64,000 nt of DNA from Geobacillus thermoleovorans (GCF_001610955.1 NZ_CP014335.1:261001-325000), one strand, 5' to 3'; shown: positions 28,370 through 37,915, counted from the stretch's first letter. Numbers and translations are program-made. Notes: generated by a model not told the origin, from the sequence alone.

Positions 28370-29017
28370 TTACGCATAAACAAGGCGATGAAGGGCGCTT
28401 TCCGTTTTGAAGACGCGGGCGTTTAAAACAGAGAGTCCCGCTTCATGTTCGGCGAGGGCAGGCAGCACTTTGTCTTCAAGGATGGATGTGATACGGGTGA
28501 GGTCGCCTTTCATATGATGAAGGTCGTGCGCCATCGCCTCGTATTTGGCGGTCAGCACTTCTTGCCCATGGCGGAGCGCTTCAACGATCGCCTTCGTTTC
28601 GTTCGTGCGCTCATCAAGCAGGTCGATTCGCCGTGCAAGCGTGTTCGTCTGTTCGTTCAGTTGGGCGACTTGGTGTTCGACGGTGCCCATGCGTTCGTTC
28701 AGTTGGGCGACTTGGTGTTCGACGGTGCCCATGCGTTCGCTCAGTTGGGCGACTTGGTGTTCGAGGTTGCTTGTCCGCTCGTTCAGCTGAGTGAATTGTT
28801 GCTCAAGGGCGCTCGTCCGCTCATTGAGCTGGGCCATTTGCGCTTCGAGAGCGCCCGTTCGTTCATTAAGGTTGGCCGCCAGCACTTCAAGGGCACCCGT
28901 TCTTTCATTGAGATTGGCCACTTGTCCCTCCAAGGCGCCAACCCGCTGCTCGAGCGACTCGACCGCCGTGCGCGTCGCTTTCACTTCATGCAAAATTTCC
29001 CGCAGCAACGCTTCCAT
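28370..29017 (-). CDS. Repeat-built coiled-coil protein
   Basis: 215 residues. ATG at 29017 (MEALLREILHEVKATRTAVESL) is chosen because AAAGGAGGTG lies just upstream; the GTG inside that site is unlikely. Residues about 25-125 are near-identical 14-residue units of the pattern LNERxGxLExQxAQ, i.e. double heptads, encoded by a 42-bp DNA repeat. The rest is ordinary coiled coil (DLHHMKGDLTRITSILEDKV). It resembles the protein at 19391-19897 in style and C-terminal logic. It is divergent from the Wadjet operon, 145 bases away. Function unknown; perhaps a scaffold. Confidence 0.7.
   Translation of the reverse strand: MEALLREILHEVKATRTAVESLEQRVGALEGQVANLNERTGALEVLAANLNERTGALEAQMAQLNERTSALEQQFTQLNERTSNLEHQVAQLSERMGTVEHQVAQLNERMGTVEHQVAQLNEQTNTLARRIDLLDERTNETKAIVEALRHGQEVLTAKYEAMAHDLHHMKGDLTRITSILEDKVLPALAEHEAGLSVLNARVFKTESALHRLVYA
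28640..28945 (-). repeat. 42-bp tandem repeat inside the coiled-coil gene
   Basis: About seven units of 42 bp. The two units at about 28652-28735 are identical, the next differs by a few bases, and units become more diverged toward 28945. Each unit encodes one 14-residue double heptad. The identical neighbours show recent expansion by slippage or unequal exchange. Confidence 0.85.
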
Positions 29018-29161
29018 TCGTTTCACCTCCTTTTCCCCTCTATTTTACAAAAAACGCGCGCCGATGGCGAGAAAAAATAGGAAAACGGTTTTTGCTAGAA
29101 AAAGAGCGGAGAAAATCGTTACAATAAACATAGGAAAAAACCGAAGCAAAGGTGGACGGAG

Positions 29162-30652
29162 ATGGACGCCACGTGGTTGAAGCCCATTGTCGAAACAAAA
29201 TATTTATCGACGGAAAACGCGCACCGCTACCGGGCGATTTTGCGCTATTTCTACATTCAGCACGAGCGGATGCGGCAATATTTGTTTCCGGAAGAAGTGT
29301 ACGCCTTTTTAAAGCAGCACGAGGAGTTTGCCGATTACACTGAGGAAGAGCTGCAGCAAGACCTCGACCAGCTCGTCAAATGGAACAACTTGATCGCCCG
29401 TCAAGAGACTTCTCACGTGCGGACGATTGAAGAGTTTAAGAAAAAGCGGTTCCGCTATCAATGCAGCCCGTACACGGTCGAAATCGAACGGATGATCCGC
29501 ACGCTCGAGCAGCTTGGGGATTCATTTGGGGGGTCGCTCGAGAGAACGCGGTTTGACCGTTTGTATGCCTCTCTTTCTCGCATGGAAACGATCATCGCCT
29601 CTGATTTTCAAGAGCAGCCGGATGAAATGCATCAAGTATGGGAAGAGACGTTCGATTATTTCAAAAAAATCATCCAAAATTCCGCCGACTATATCGCTTA
29701 TTTGCACGGTGAAAATTTGGAAGAGCGGATGACATCGGAGTCGTTTCTCGTTTATAAAGAGCAGTTTACTGCTTATTTGCGCGATTTTATCGTCGCCTTG
29801 CAAAAAACGTCGATACAGATTGAGCAATTGCTTGAAGACTTGCCGGAAGACGGGGTTCGGCAGTTCATCGAGCATGTCGTCGACTATGAGAGGTCCATCC
29901 CTCGCTTTGCCGATGCGCTGCCGCCGCGCGCTGTCCAGATTGAAGAAAAATGGGAGACGTGGCGCAGCCTGTGCGAATGGTTTTTAGGCCGCGATGGGCA
30001 CGAGAGCGAGCTTTCGTTTTTGCAATACCAGACGAATGAGGCGATTCGCCGCCTGACGCGCGTCGTGCAACGGCTTGGCGAGCGGCATCACCATTTTCGC
30101 AGCCGCAAAGGCGACTACTTGCATTTGGCCCGTTGGTTTTCCCGCCTTGAATCGATTGAAGAGGCGCACTGCCTGTCAGCGGTCGTGTTCGGTTGCTTCC
30201 ATACGAAACATCTCGTCGCCGATTTCGGGGCGACAGACAACATATACCGCGACGTATGGGACGAGCCGCCAGCCGAGTGGGTGACGAAACCGCGCGTCCG
30301 CCATTATGGGGAAAAGAAAAAGCCGCAGGCGATTGAAGACAAAGAACGGGAGAAAGAAGAAGCGCGTCTTCGCTATTTGGAAGAAAAAGCGCGCGAGGAA
30401 GCCGAGCTGAAGCAATTTGTGACCGACGGGAAAATCGTGCTTGCCGACCTTCCTGAGGTGACCCCATACGTACGGAAAACGCTGCTCGGCTGGATCGCCA
30501 AAGCGATGGGGCGCGAGGGGCAAGCAATGAAGACGGAAAACGGGTGGGTTGTCAACGTGGTGAACAAAGAGGGGACGATTTGCCTTCGCGCAGAAGATGG
30601 AGAACTCGTAATGCCGAACTACGAAATTCATGTGCTTTCGCGAGGTGAGTGA
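29162..30652 (+). CDS. jetA: Wadjet JetA-type protein (DUF2397 / TIGR02677)
   Basis: Kleisin/MukF-like subunit of a Wadjet anti-plasmid SMC complex. 496 residues; the N-terminus (LKPIVETKYLSTENAHRYRA, then ILRYFYIQHERMRQYLFPEE) is the TIGR02677 opening, with a winged-helix look and a long helical middle. A Lys/Glu-rich stretch (KKKPQAIEDKEREKEEARL) lies near 385-410. It starts behind AAAGGTGGACGGAG. First of four tightly packed genes. The DUF2397-DUF2398-TIGR02680-DUF2399 combination is, to my knowledge, the subtype usually called Wadjet type II. Confidence 0.88.
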   Translation: MDATWLKPIVETKYLSTENAHRYRAILRYFYIQHERMRQYLFPEEVYAFLKQHEEFADYTEEELQQDLDQLVKWNNLIARQETSHVRTIEEFKKKRFRYQCSPYTVEIERMIRTLEQLGDSFGGSLERTRFDRLYASLSRMETIIASDFQEQPDEMHQVWEETFDYFKKIIQNSADYIAYLHGENLEERMTSESFLVYKEQFTAYLRDFIVALQKTSIQIEQLLEDLPEDGVRQFIEHVVDYERSIPRFADALPPRAVQIEEKWETWRSLCEWFLGRDGHESELSFLQYQTNEAIRRLTRVVQRLGERHHHFRSRKGDYLHLARWFSRLESIEEAHCLSAVVFGCFHTKHLVADFGATDNIYRDVWDEPPAEWVTKPRVRHYGEKKKPQAIEDKEREKEEARLRYLEEKAREEAELKQFVTDGKIVLADLPEVTPYVRKTLLGWIAKAMGREGQAMKTENGWVVNVVNKEGTICLRAEDGELVMPNYEIHVLSRGE

Positions 30653-30654
30653 GG

Positions 30655-31851
30655 ATGGAAACGGCGTTTGACGACAAGGCGAAAGAGGCGCTCGCCGCGC
30701 TGTTCGAACAATTTTGGATCATTCGCGACAAAGAGCCGGATTTGTATCAGCTCGTCCGTGAGCGCGAACATGTGTTGAAAAAGTATGTGGAGGAGAAGTT
30801 TGGCTATCGGCTCATCGTTCACCGCTATTTTGCCAAGCTCGAGAAAATTCCCGCCGAACCGGAGCCGTGGATGGGCATCGAGTCGTTTCAAGAGCCGCTT
30901 GACTATGCGTTGTTTTGCTGTTTGATGGCGTATTTGGAAGGAAAAGCAGTGGAAGAAAAGTTTTTGCTTTCTGACGTATGTGAAGAAATCCGCGCCATGT
31001 ACCCGGGTGATCTACCGGTCGATTGGACGAACTATTCGCATCGGCGCGCGCTCATCCGCGTGTTGAAAACGGCGGAACAAATCGGACTCGTCCGCCGGAT
31101 GGATGGGGAGATTGAGGCGTTCGCCCAGCATGTGGAGGAAGAGGCGTTGTACGAAGTGCCAGTGTTGGCTCGTTATTTTATGCGCACGTATCCGAAAGAT
31201 TTGTTGCAATATGAATCGATCGACGAATTGCTCGCCGAGGAGTGGAAAGCATCACCGCAAGATTATCGGCGCCATCGCCTGTATCGAAAGCTGTTTTTAT
31301 CCCCGGCGGTGCACCGGACGGAAGGGGACGAGCAAGACTTTTACTACTTGCGCAACTTCCGCCATCGGCTGCGGGATGATATCGAAGCGCATACGCCGTT
31401 TCGGTATGAATTGTACAAAAACGCCGCCATGTTGACGCTTCCCGAACGGCAGGCGCCGTACACCGTATTTCCTGATCAGAAAGGAACGTCGGAGGTCATC
31501 CTTCATTTTGCCGCCTTGGTGCGCGAGCGGCTTGGGGAATATCCGCCGGATGAATACGGCCGCATACGATTGACGCCTGAACAATTTTCCGCCTGGCTTG
31601 CCGATTGCCGGCGCCGCTACGGGGCTGGGTGGGGGAAAACGTACCGCGACATGTCGGCTGCCGAGCTTGTCCGCGTAGTGCTTGCGGCGCTCAACGAATG
31701 GCGCATGGCCGATGTGGAGCACGACACCGGAATGATCGTCCTTTATCCCCTCCTCGGGCGGATGTCGGGACGGTATCCGGATGATTTTGACGCGAAAGAG
31801 GGAGGAGAACATGGCGAATCCATGGGTGCTTCATCGTGCGGGGCTGATTAA
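30655..31851 (+). CDS. jetB: Wadjet JetB-type protein (DUF2398 / TIGR02678)
   Basis: MukE-like partner that binds the kleisin. ATG at 30655 follows GAGGTGAGTGAGG and begins two bases after the jetA stop. 398 residues, beginning METAFDDKAKEALAALFEQF; the segment LVREREHVLKKYVEEKFGY followed by EPWMGIESFQEPLDYALFCC is typical of TIGR02678. The C-terminal 40 bases overlap the start of jetC, implying coupled translation and fixed stoichiometry. Confidence 0.87.
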   Translation: METAFDDKAKEALAALFEQFWIIRDKEPDLYQLVREREHVLKKYVEEKFGYRLIVHRYFAKLEKIPAEPEPWMGIESFQEPLDYALFCCLMAYLEGKAVEEKFLLSDVCEEIRAMYPGDLPVDWTNYSHRRALIRVLKTAEQIGLVRRMDGEIEAFAQHVEEEALYEVPVLARYFMRTYPKDLLQYESIDELLAEEWKASPQDYRRHRLYRKLFLSPAVHRTEGDEQDFYYLRNFRHRLRDDIEAHTPFRYELYKNAAMLTLPERQAPYTVFPDQKGTSEVILHFAALVRERLGEYPPDEYGRIRLTPEQFSAWLADCRRRYGAGWGKTYRDMSAAELVRVVLAALNEWRMADVEHDTGMIVLYPLLGRMSGRYPDDFDAKEGGEHGESMGASSCGAD

Positions 31852-34800
31852 TTTTTGGTATTACGACGAGCAGTATTTTCATTTCGCTGACGGTAAGCTG
31901 CTCTTGCGGGGAAGCAACGGGGCGGGCAAGTCGGTGACGATGCAAAGCTTGATCCCGGTGCTTTTAGACGGCAAGAAGACGCCCGATCGCCTCGATCCGT
32001 TCGGTTCACGGGCGCGGCGCATGGAAGACTACTTGCTTGGGGAAAAAGATGTCGTCAATCGCGATGAGCGGACCGGGTATTTGTTTTTGGAATATAAACG
32101 GAAAGAATCCGACCAATACGTCACAACGGGCATCGGCCTGCGCGCGAAGCGGCAAAAAAGCCTCGATTTCTGGGGGTTTGTCCTCTTTGACAACCGCCGC
32201 ATCGGCTATGACCTTCAGTTGTATAAACAAGAAAAAACAGGTGAAAAAATCCCGCTGACCAAGCGGGAGCTGGCCACAGCGCTCGGCGCGGGCGGGACGG
32301 TCGTCGAGACGCAAAAAGACTATATGGAGCTCGTCAATAAGCATGTGTTTCGCTTTGAATCGCTTGAGGCGTTTCAAGAATTGATCGAGCTGCTCATTCA
32401 ACTGCGCAGCCCGAAGCTGTCCAAAGACTTTAAGCCGACCGTGATTTATGAAATTTTGGAAAGCTCGCTGCCTCCGTTGACCGACGACGAGCTCCGCCAT
32501 TTATCGGACACGATCGAAAACATGGACCAGGCGAAGCAGCAGCTTGAGCAGCTCGAACGCGACGAGCGGGCGTTGAAGCGTCTTTGCGATCAATACCGCC
32601 TTTACAACGAATATATGATCGCCGAAAAGGCGACAGAATACGTAAAAGCGGTCAAGCAAGCTGAACAGCTCGCTGCTGCACAACACCGCCTTCACGATGA
32701 AGAAGAGCAGGCGCGAAAGACGCTTGATGAGCTTGATGAGTCCATCACCCGCCTCCGCCGTGAAGAAGACGTGCTGCGTTCACGTGAAATCGACTTGGCT
32801 GGCCACGAAGTGTTCCAGCAAGCGGAGAAGTATGAACAGTTGAAATCGGAGAGGGAGCGTCTGCAGGAGCGGTGGGAGCGGCACGAGCAGACGATCGCGG
32901 AAAAAGAACGGCTGGAACGCCAACATCGCCGCCGCCTCGATGAATCGGAAGCGCGGCTGGATGACCTTGAACGGAAACTTGAAGACGAGTTGGCGCAGCT
33001 GCGAGCGGATGCGGAAGAAGGAGCCTTTTCTTTGCATGAAACGAACGAAGACGATTTTCACCGCCATCGCCAAAAGCAACAAGAGTTTTCGTTTGCCGCT
33101 TGGAAACAGGAAGCTGACCGCCATATCGAGCAGCTCGAGGAGTTGGCGCGCCTTTGGCGCAGGCATGACGAGGTGAAACAGCGCTATGAGGAAGCGAGCA
33201 GCGAAGCGGGCGAACGGCAGCGGGAAATGGACGAATGGCGCCATCAGCAGCGGAAATGGGAAGAGCTGCTCGAGCAGGAGAAAGAGCGGTTTGAACAAGC
33301 CGTGCTGGCTTGGATCGGGCAAGGAGACGTCGACATTTCCGAAGCGGATATTCAGTCATTTTTGCAACAAATGGACGCCCTCTATGAGCAGTATTCGCTC
33401 GATGATCTGAAGCGCCCGTTCGTGCAAGCGTATTACGATGCCGTCGGGAAGAAAAAGGATGAGAAATGGCGGCTCGAGCATGACATCCGTCTGTTGGAAG
33501 AAAAACGGGCAGAACGTGAAGCCGAACTGCGCCGTTGGCGGGAACAACGCGACCCCGAGCCTGAACGGGATGAACAAACCACTGCCGCCCGGTTGGCGTT
33601 GGAGGAGAAAGGCATTCCGTTTGTCCCGCTTTATGCCGCGGTGGAATTTGTCGACGATGTGCCTGACGATGTGCGCGAGCGAATCGAATCGGCGCTTTCG
33701 CACGCGGGGCTGCTTGACGCCCTCATTACTGCTCGCGAGATCGACGTCGCCTGCGACCGTGTGCTCATTCCGAAACCGGTCCATATGGCGCACACGCTTG
33801 CTGATTATTTGCGCCCAGATGCCAATGCCCCTGTGTCAATGGAGCGGATTGACGAAGTGCTCCGAAGCATCGTCATCACCGATGCCGACCAAGAAGGCGG
33901 CATGACGATCGATGAAACGGGGCGCTATTCGCTCGGCCTTGTCCGCGGCCATGCACCGCGGGGATCGAAGGCGGCGTTCATTGGCCGTGCGGCGCGCGAG
34001 CGGTGGCGGCTTGAGAACATCGCGGCGCTGGAAGCCGAGATCGCCGCGATGGGGCAAGAGATCGACCGTCTGCGTGGGGCGCATGAGGACGTGGAAGCGG
34101 CCATTCAAGCGCTCGCCGACTGGTTGGCGTCCTTCCCGGCGGACCGCGACGTGCGCACCGCGTTTGACGAAGCGCAAGAAGCGCGCCGCCAAGCGGAAAG
34201 CAAAGAGCGGGAATGGAAGCGGCAAGAAGAAAAAGCGGCCCTCCTTGCGCGCGAATGGAAACAAATCAAACAGCAGCTTCGTGACGAATCGGCTGAGCTT
34301 GATTTAGCCTTCACCTTGGACGGCTGCGAACAAGCCATGCTCGCCATGAAATCGTACGTCCGCCATTTGCACGAGCTCGAAGTGCTTTACCGCGAAACGC
34401 GCCATACCGAAGCCGTGATCGCTCAGCAGCGCGAGCAGCTTGCGGTGCTGGAAGCGGAGATCGACGAGGCGAAAGGCGAACGAAATCGACTTCGGGATGA
34501 AACCGAGCGGCTCGCCTTGCGAATCGCGGAGATGGAGCGGACGCTCGCACAAATGGGAGCGGATGACATTCGCGCCGAAATCGCCCGCATCCAAGAACGA
34601 TTGGCGTTTTTGCGCCGCGAAATTCCGCGCCTTGTCAACGAACGGGCGCGGACGGAACAGCGGCTCATGCGCTTAGTCGAAGAGCGGGAAAAAGGAGCGC
34701 AGCGGGAAGCGTTCGCCCGCGAGCTCGCCGCGATGTGGGAAAAGTCGTTTGCCCGTGAAGCGGCGCTTGGGCTTGTGGATCTTGATCGTTCCCGCTCCCT

Positions 34801-35932
34801 CCTGGAGCAGGCGAAAGAAGCGAAACAACGGTACGAAGCAGTGTTAAAAGAGACGCGTTCCTCGCTTCTGGCGCGGCTGAACACCGTCTTTTTCCAAGAG
34901 TCGTCCAACTTGACCGAATACCGGGCGTCCTTCGAGCCGCTGGAAGAACAAACGAAGCCCGAATGGACCGCCGCTGCCCCAGACGATGAGATGGCCATGA
35001 AAGCCGCGGACTGGCGGGAGAAACAAGAACGGCACGTCATTTACCTCGACTACAAAGGCGAGCGCGCCACGCCGTTTGCGGTGCTGGCGGAAGTGGAGCG
35101 CGACATCGTCTTGCAGCACGAGTATATGAAAGAACAAGACCGCGAGCTGTATGAGGACGTCATCTTAAAATCAGTCGGCCGCATTTTGCGCAGCCGCATT
35201 CAGCGCGCCGAACGGTGGGTGAATGATATGAATAAACTGATGGGCGGCCTCGACACATCATCAGGGCTTGTGCTGTCCATTCAATGGAAGCCAAAAACGG
35301 CGGAGACGGAAGCGGAGCTCGATACGAAAGAATTGGTGCGCCTGTTGCGGCTCGATCCGCGGCTGCTTAGAGAGGAAGATTTACAGCGAGTGACGAACCA
35401 TTTCCGCTCGAAAATCGCCCGCGCCCGCGAATTGCTTGAAGAGCGCGGCCAAGGCAGCACGCTCCATCAAATCATTAAAGAAGTGCTCGACTATCGGAAA
35501 TGGTTTTCCTTCACTTTGTACTATGAAAAAACAAACGAGCCGAAACGCGAGCTGACGAACCACCGCTTTTACCAATTCAGCGGTGGGGAAAAGGCGATGG
35601 CGATGTACATTCCGCTTTTCGCCGCGGCGTATTCGCGCTACCAAGAAGCGGGCGATGATGCCCCGTACATCATTTCGCTCGACGAGGCGTTCGCCGGCGT
35701 TGACGAAAACAATATCCGCAATATGTTCGGCCTTGTCGAACAGCTTGGTTTTAACTATATCATGAACTCGCAAGCTCTTTGGGGCGACTACGACACCGTG
35801 CCCGCTTTGTCCATTTGCGAACTCGTCCGCCCGCGCAATGCATCGTTTGTCACCGTTATTCATTACCGTTGGAACGGGCGTGTCAAACAGCTCATGGTTG
35901 ATGACAAAGAATGGGAGATGATCAAAACGTGA
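31811..35932 (+). CDS. jetC: Wadjet JetC-type SMC ATPase (TIGR02680, MukB/SbcC-like)
   Basis: 1373 residues from ATG at 31811 behind GGGAGGAGAAC. N-terminal ATPase half: LLRGSNGAGKSVTMQSLIPV (Walker A near residue 36). Long coiled coils at about 240-540 and 800-1080, rich in Glu/Arg/Gln, flank a hinge-like globular section around 620-760. C-terminal half: ABC signature YQFSGGEKAMAMY and Walker B IISLDEAFAGVDENN near residue 1290. In Wadjet the complex extrudes loops and recognises small circular DNA, which JetD then cuts. All motifs are intact, so the ATPase looks functional. Confidence 0.92.
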   Translation: MANPWVLHRAGLINFWYYDEQYFHFADGKLLLRGSNGAGKSVTMQSLIPVLLDGKKTPDRLDPFGSRARRMEDYLLGEKDVVNRDERTGYLFLEYKRKESDQYVTTGIGLRAKRQKSLDFWGFVLFDNRRIGYDLQLYKQEKTGEKIPLTKRELATALGAGGTVVETQKDYMELVNKHVFRFESLEAFQELIELLIQLRSPKLSKDFKPTVIYEILESSLPPLTDDELRHLSDTIENMDQAKQQLEQLERDERALKRLCDQYRLYNEYMIAEKATEYVKAVKQAEQLAAAQHRLHDEEEQARKTLDELDESITRLRREEDVLRSREIDLAGHEVFQQAEKYEQLKSERERLQERWERHEQTIAEKERLERQHRRRLDESEARLDDLERKLEDELAQLRADAEEGAFSLHETNEDDFHRHRQKQQEFSFAAWKQEADRHIEQLEELARLWRRHDEVKQRYEEASSEAGERQREMDEWRHQQRKWEELLEQEKERFEQAVLAWIGQGDVDISEADIQSFLQQMDALYEQYSLDDLKRPFVQAYYDAVGKKKDEKWRLEHDIRLLEEKRAEREAELRRWREQRDPEPERDEQTTAARLALEEKGIPFVPLYAAVEFVDDVPDDVRERIESALSHAGLLDALITAREIDVACDRVLIPKPVHMAHTLADYLRPDANAPVSMERIDEVLRSIVITDADQEGGMTIDETGRYSLGLVRGHAPRGSKAAFIGRAARERWRLENIAALEAEIAAMGQEIDRLRGAHEDVEAAIQALADWLASFPADRDVRTAFDEAQEARRQAESKEREWKRQEEKAALLAREWKQIKQQLRDESAELDLAFTLDGCEQAMLAMKSYVRHLHELEVLYRETRHTEAVIAQQREQLAVLEAEIDEAKGERNRLRDETERLALRIAEMERTLAQMGADDIRAEIARIQERLAFLRREIPRLVNERARTEQRLMRLVEEREKGAQREAFARELAAMWEKSFAREAALGLVDLDRSRSLLEQAKEAKQRYEAVLKETRSSLLARLNTVFFQESSNLTEYRASFEPLEEQTKPEWTAAAPDDEMAMKAADWREKQERHVIYLDYKGERATPFAVLAEVERDIVLQHEYMKEQDRELYEDVILKSVGRILRSRIQRAERWVNDMNKLMGGLDTSSGLVLSIQWKPKTAETEAELDTKELVRLLRLDPRLLREEDLQRVTNHFRSKIARARELLEERGQGSTLHQIIKEVLDYRKWFSFTLYYEKTNEPKRELTNHRFYQFSGGEKAMAMYIPLFAAAYSRYQEAGDDAPYIISLDEAFAGVDENNIRNMFGLVEQLGFNYIMNSQALWGDYDTVPALSICELVRPRNASFVTVIHYRWNGRVKQLMVDDKEWEMIKT

Positions 35933-37149
35933 GCACCGTCAAAGAAGCCGCCGCCTTTTTCCGCTCCGAGCGGGCGTTTCATCGTCTGTTTGTCGAGATG
36001 AAACGCAAGTACGAGTCACTTGGCCGCGTGGGAGGTACGGTTTCGCTGCAATCGTTCTCTGACGAAGAACGGGAGGCCATCGCCGCCTTTTTCGGCAAAG
36101 ACGTCTCCCGCGTCTCCCTTATTGCGTTTGAAAAACAGCTCGGACAGACGAGGTTTGCGGGCGTTGGGCTTGTCGAGCTGCTTGAACAGTACTTCGGCGC
36201 CCCGCTTGTCTCAAACAAAGAACGGCGCCAGGCGGAGGAAGAGGAACGGGATCGTTTTTTTGCGCGTCTGACCGAGGAGCATCATTGGGTTGAGTCGGTC
36301 CGCCCTCAGCGCTTCGTCCAAACGGCGTACGAAACCGACCGCCGCAGCCTGGAGGAGGCCATCCGCCTTGTCAGCGCGGCTCTCGGCCGCCTCCCGCTCC
36401 CGTCATACATGCGCCTCCCGCTCTTTGCCCAGCAAGTGGCGGGCGACCCGCATGCGTTCGATTTGTCCACGCTACCGGGGAGATTGTTGCTTTCGGCGTT
36501 GCAAGCGACCGTGCCCGGGGATTGGGACATGGCATCTGTAGAGAGCGTCAACGAGTTGCTCCAGTCCGTCGGCTTGCTCCGTGAGGATATCCTGAACTTT
36601 GTCACATGCGCCAACATTCTTGCTGAAACCAAGGACGGACCGCATCCTGTTTTCTCCGCTGCCTGGGAGGCGAACACGGCGCTGAACATGCCGCTTAGAG
36701 ATGTGCTGTCGCTTGTCCGCGCCCGCCCTGCCCATGGGGGGACGGTGTACATCGTCGAAAACGCGGGCGTCTTTTCGACGCTGCTTGACACCCGCGCCCC
36801 GCTTGTCAGCACGAACGGGCAAATGAACTTGGCGACGATGAAGCTGCTCGATCTTCTCGCCTCTTCAGGCGCCAAGCTGTATTACTCCGGCGACTTCGAC
36901 CCAGAAGGATTGGCCATGGCAGAGCGGCTGCAGGAGCGGTATGGACAGGCCGTCACCCTTTGGCGCTTTTCCGTCGAGGATTATAGGGCCGCCAACCCTG
37001 TCGTCGACCTCACCCCCGAGCGCCTCGCCAAGCTCGCATCCGTAACGTCGACGCCGCTGCAGCCGCTGAAAGAGGAGATGGCGGAAACGAAAAAAGCGGG
37101 GTATCAAGAGGCAATTATCGGGAGGCTGACAGAGGATATCAACGGGTAG
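35929..37149 (+). CDS. jetD: Wadjet JetD-type nuclease subunit (DUF2399 / TIGR02679, Toprim-like)
   Basis: Topoisomerase VI-like nuclease that cleaves the trapped plasmid. GTG at 35929 overlaps the jetC stop (GTGA) and is preferred; an ATG six codons upstream is also in frame. 406 residues. The N-terminal helical part includes TVKEAAAFFRSERAF. The C-terminal Toprim-like DUF2399 domain begins near GGTVYIVENAG (about residue 268), where the Glu is the expected metal ligand, and includes LYYSGDFDPEGLAMAERL near 320 with the acidic pair. Last gene of the operon; a hairpin follows at 37165. Confidence 0.9.
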   Translation: MSTVKEAAAFFRSERAFHRLFVEMKRKYESLGRVGGTVSLQSFSDEEREAIAAFFGKDVSRVSLIAFEKQLGQTRFAGVGLVELLEQYFGAPLVSNKERRQAEEEERDRFFARLTEEHHWVESVRPQRFVQTAYETDRRSLEEAIRLVSAALGRLPLPSYMRLPLFAQQVAGDPHAFDLSTLPGRLLLSALQATVPGDWDMASVESVNELLQSVGLLREDILNFVTCANILAETKDGPHPVFSAAWEANTALNMPLRDVLSLVRARPAHGGTVYIVENAGVFSTLLDTRAPLVSTNGQMNLATMKLLDLLASSGAKLYYSGDFDPEGLAMAERLQERYGQAVTLWRFSVEDYRAANPVVDLTPERLAKLASVTSTPLQPLKEEMAETKKAGYQEAIIGRLTEDING

Positions 37150-37164
37150 TCCATCCACGAGCCA

Positions 37165-37198
37165 GAGAAGGAGCCCGGAGCGATCGGGTCTCCTTCTC
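37165..37198 (+). terminator. Hairpin after the Wadjet operon
   Basis: Long stem GAGAAGGAGCCCG / CGGGTCTCCTTCTC with an AGCGAT-type loop, 15 bases past the jetD stop. No T-run follows directly, so it may be a weak or factor-assisted terminator. Confidence 0.5.
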
Positions 37199-37199
37199 C

Positions 37200-37582
37200 A
37201 AAAGGAATTTTTGCGCATGCTCGTCCGTCTCGAGCTGGATGAAGCGAAACAGCGGCTGTTGTTCGGTTTTTTCGAGACGTATTTGCGGCTATCTGAAGAG
37301 GAGGAAGCAAAACCGCGACACGAGGTGAGCCAAATGGAAACGAAGGAAGCGAAACGTGTGATGGAGCTCATCGTCTCATACGAACAGCGGGGACTGGAAA
37401 AAGGAATCCAACAAGGAATCGAACAGGGGTTAAAGCAAGGGATGAAGCAAGGACGCCAAGAAGGGATCGAGGAAGGGAAGCTCGACGTGGTGAAGAGAAT
37501 GCTGGCGAAAGGATACGATGTCGACACGATCCACGAACTGACCGGACTGCCGATGGAGAAGATTGAAAGGATGAAGGGGTAA
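37200..37582 (+). pseudogene. C-terminal fragment of an Rpn/YhgA-type (PD-(D/E)XK) protein
   Basis: The frame begins abruptly at the equivalent of KEFLRMLVRLELDEAKQRLL and continues with FFETYLRLSEEEE. It then has a Gln/Gly/Lys repeat (EKGIQQGIEQGLKQGMKQG) and ends MLAKGYDVDTIHELTGLP..., the usual C-terminus of transposase-like Rpn nucleases. The N-terminal nuclease domain is absent, so this is a remnant. Two related fragments lie at 50409-50816 and 51000-51180, again directly before a CRISPR leader. Confidence 0.75.
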
Positions 37583-37777
37583 GACGGCTCTTCGCCGTCA
37601 AGCCCCACATTGTCGTCGACCCCAAATCGTGCCAAACCCCCGGGGGATCGACGACATTGGTTTTGATCGCTTAATCTCTAAAGCCATCATGGATGGGCTT
37701 GGTTGACAGAATATTCGGGACGCGTTATGCTGAAGTTGCGGTTGCGGGAGAAAGCTTGATATGGCAACGCTTTTTGG
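37583..37777 (+). promoter_or_regulatory. CRISPR leader, copy 1, with promoter
   Basis: Closely matches the sequence before the array at 51362 (see 51181-51361). Shared elements are an inverted repeat TTGTCGTCGA ... TCGACGACAT around a CCCGGGGG-rich loop (37610-37660), and a promoter TTGACA (37703-37708), 17 bp, TATGCT (37726-37731), which would start transcription about 40 bases before the first repeat. Confidence 0.75.
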
Positions 37778-37870
37778 ATTTTTACCATACCTTATGAGGG
37801 ATTGAAACGATGCCCCATTCCTACTTCGGGGTCGTTTTGTGTTTTTATCGTGCCTATGAGGAATGAAGAC
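37778..37870 (+). CRISPR. Vestigial type I/III array: two degenerate repeats, one spacer
   Basis: Repeat remnant 37778-37808 (one extra T, ends TATGAGGGATTGAAAC) and terminal remnant 37841-37870 (GTTTTTATCGTGCCTATGAG then GAATGAAGAC), with a 32-base spacer between. The sequence corresponds to the intact 30-bp repeat of the array at 51362-51720. Both copies here carry changes; the last has the decayed 3' handle typical of a leader-distal repeat. Thus the array has shrunk to its ends. Confidence 0.85.
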
Positions 37871-37915
37871 ACCTGTTCTTCCTATAGCTTATCGGTAGTA
37901 TGTCATTGCTTTAAT
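37871..37915. other. 45-bp junction between the two CRISPR types
   Basis: Short sequence between the last type I/III repeat remnant and the first type II-C repeat. No promoter or gene is seen. It is the seam where two unrelated arrays abut. Confidence 0.4.

Noticed and set aside
28445..29180. Plus-strand frames opposite the repeat-built coiled-coil gene
   Set aside because: They show repeat units (QLGDLVFDGAHAF type) that are only the complement of the 42-bp coding repeat.
33000..35900. Several 150-200 codon antisense frames in the SMC gene
   Set aside because: Arg/Ser/Leu/Phe-rich mirror translations of a coiled-coil gene; no start sites or domains.
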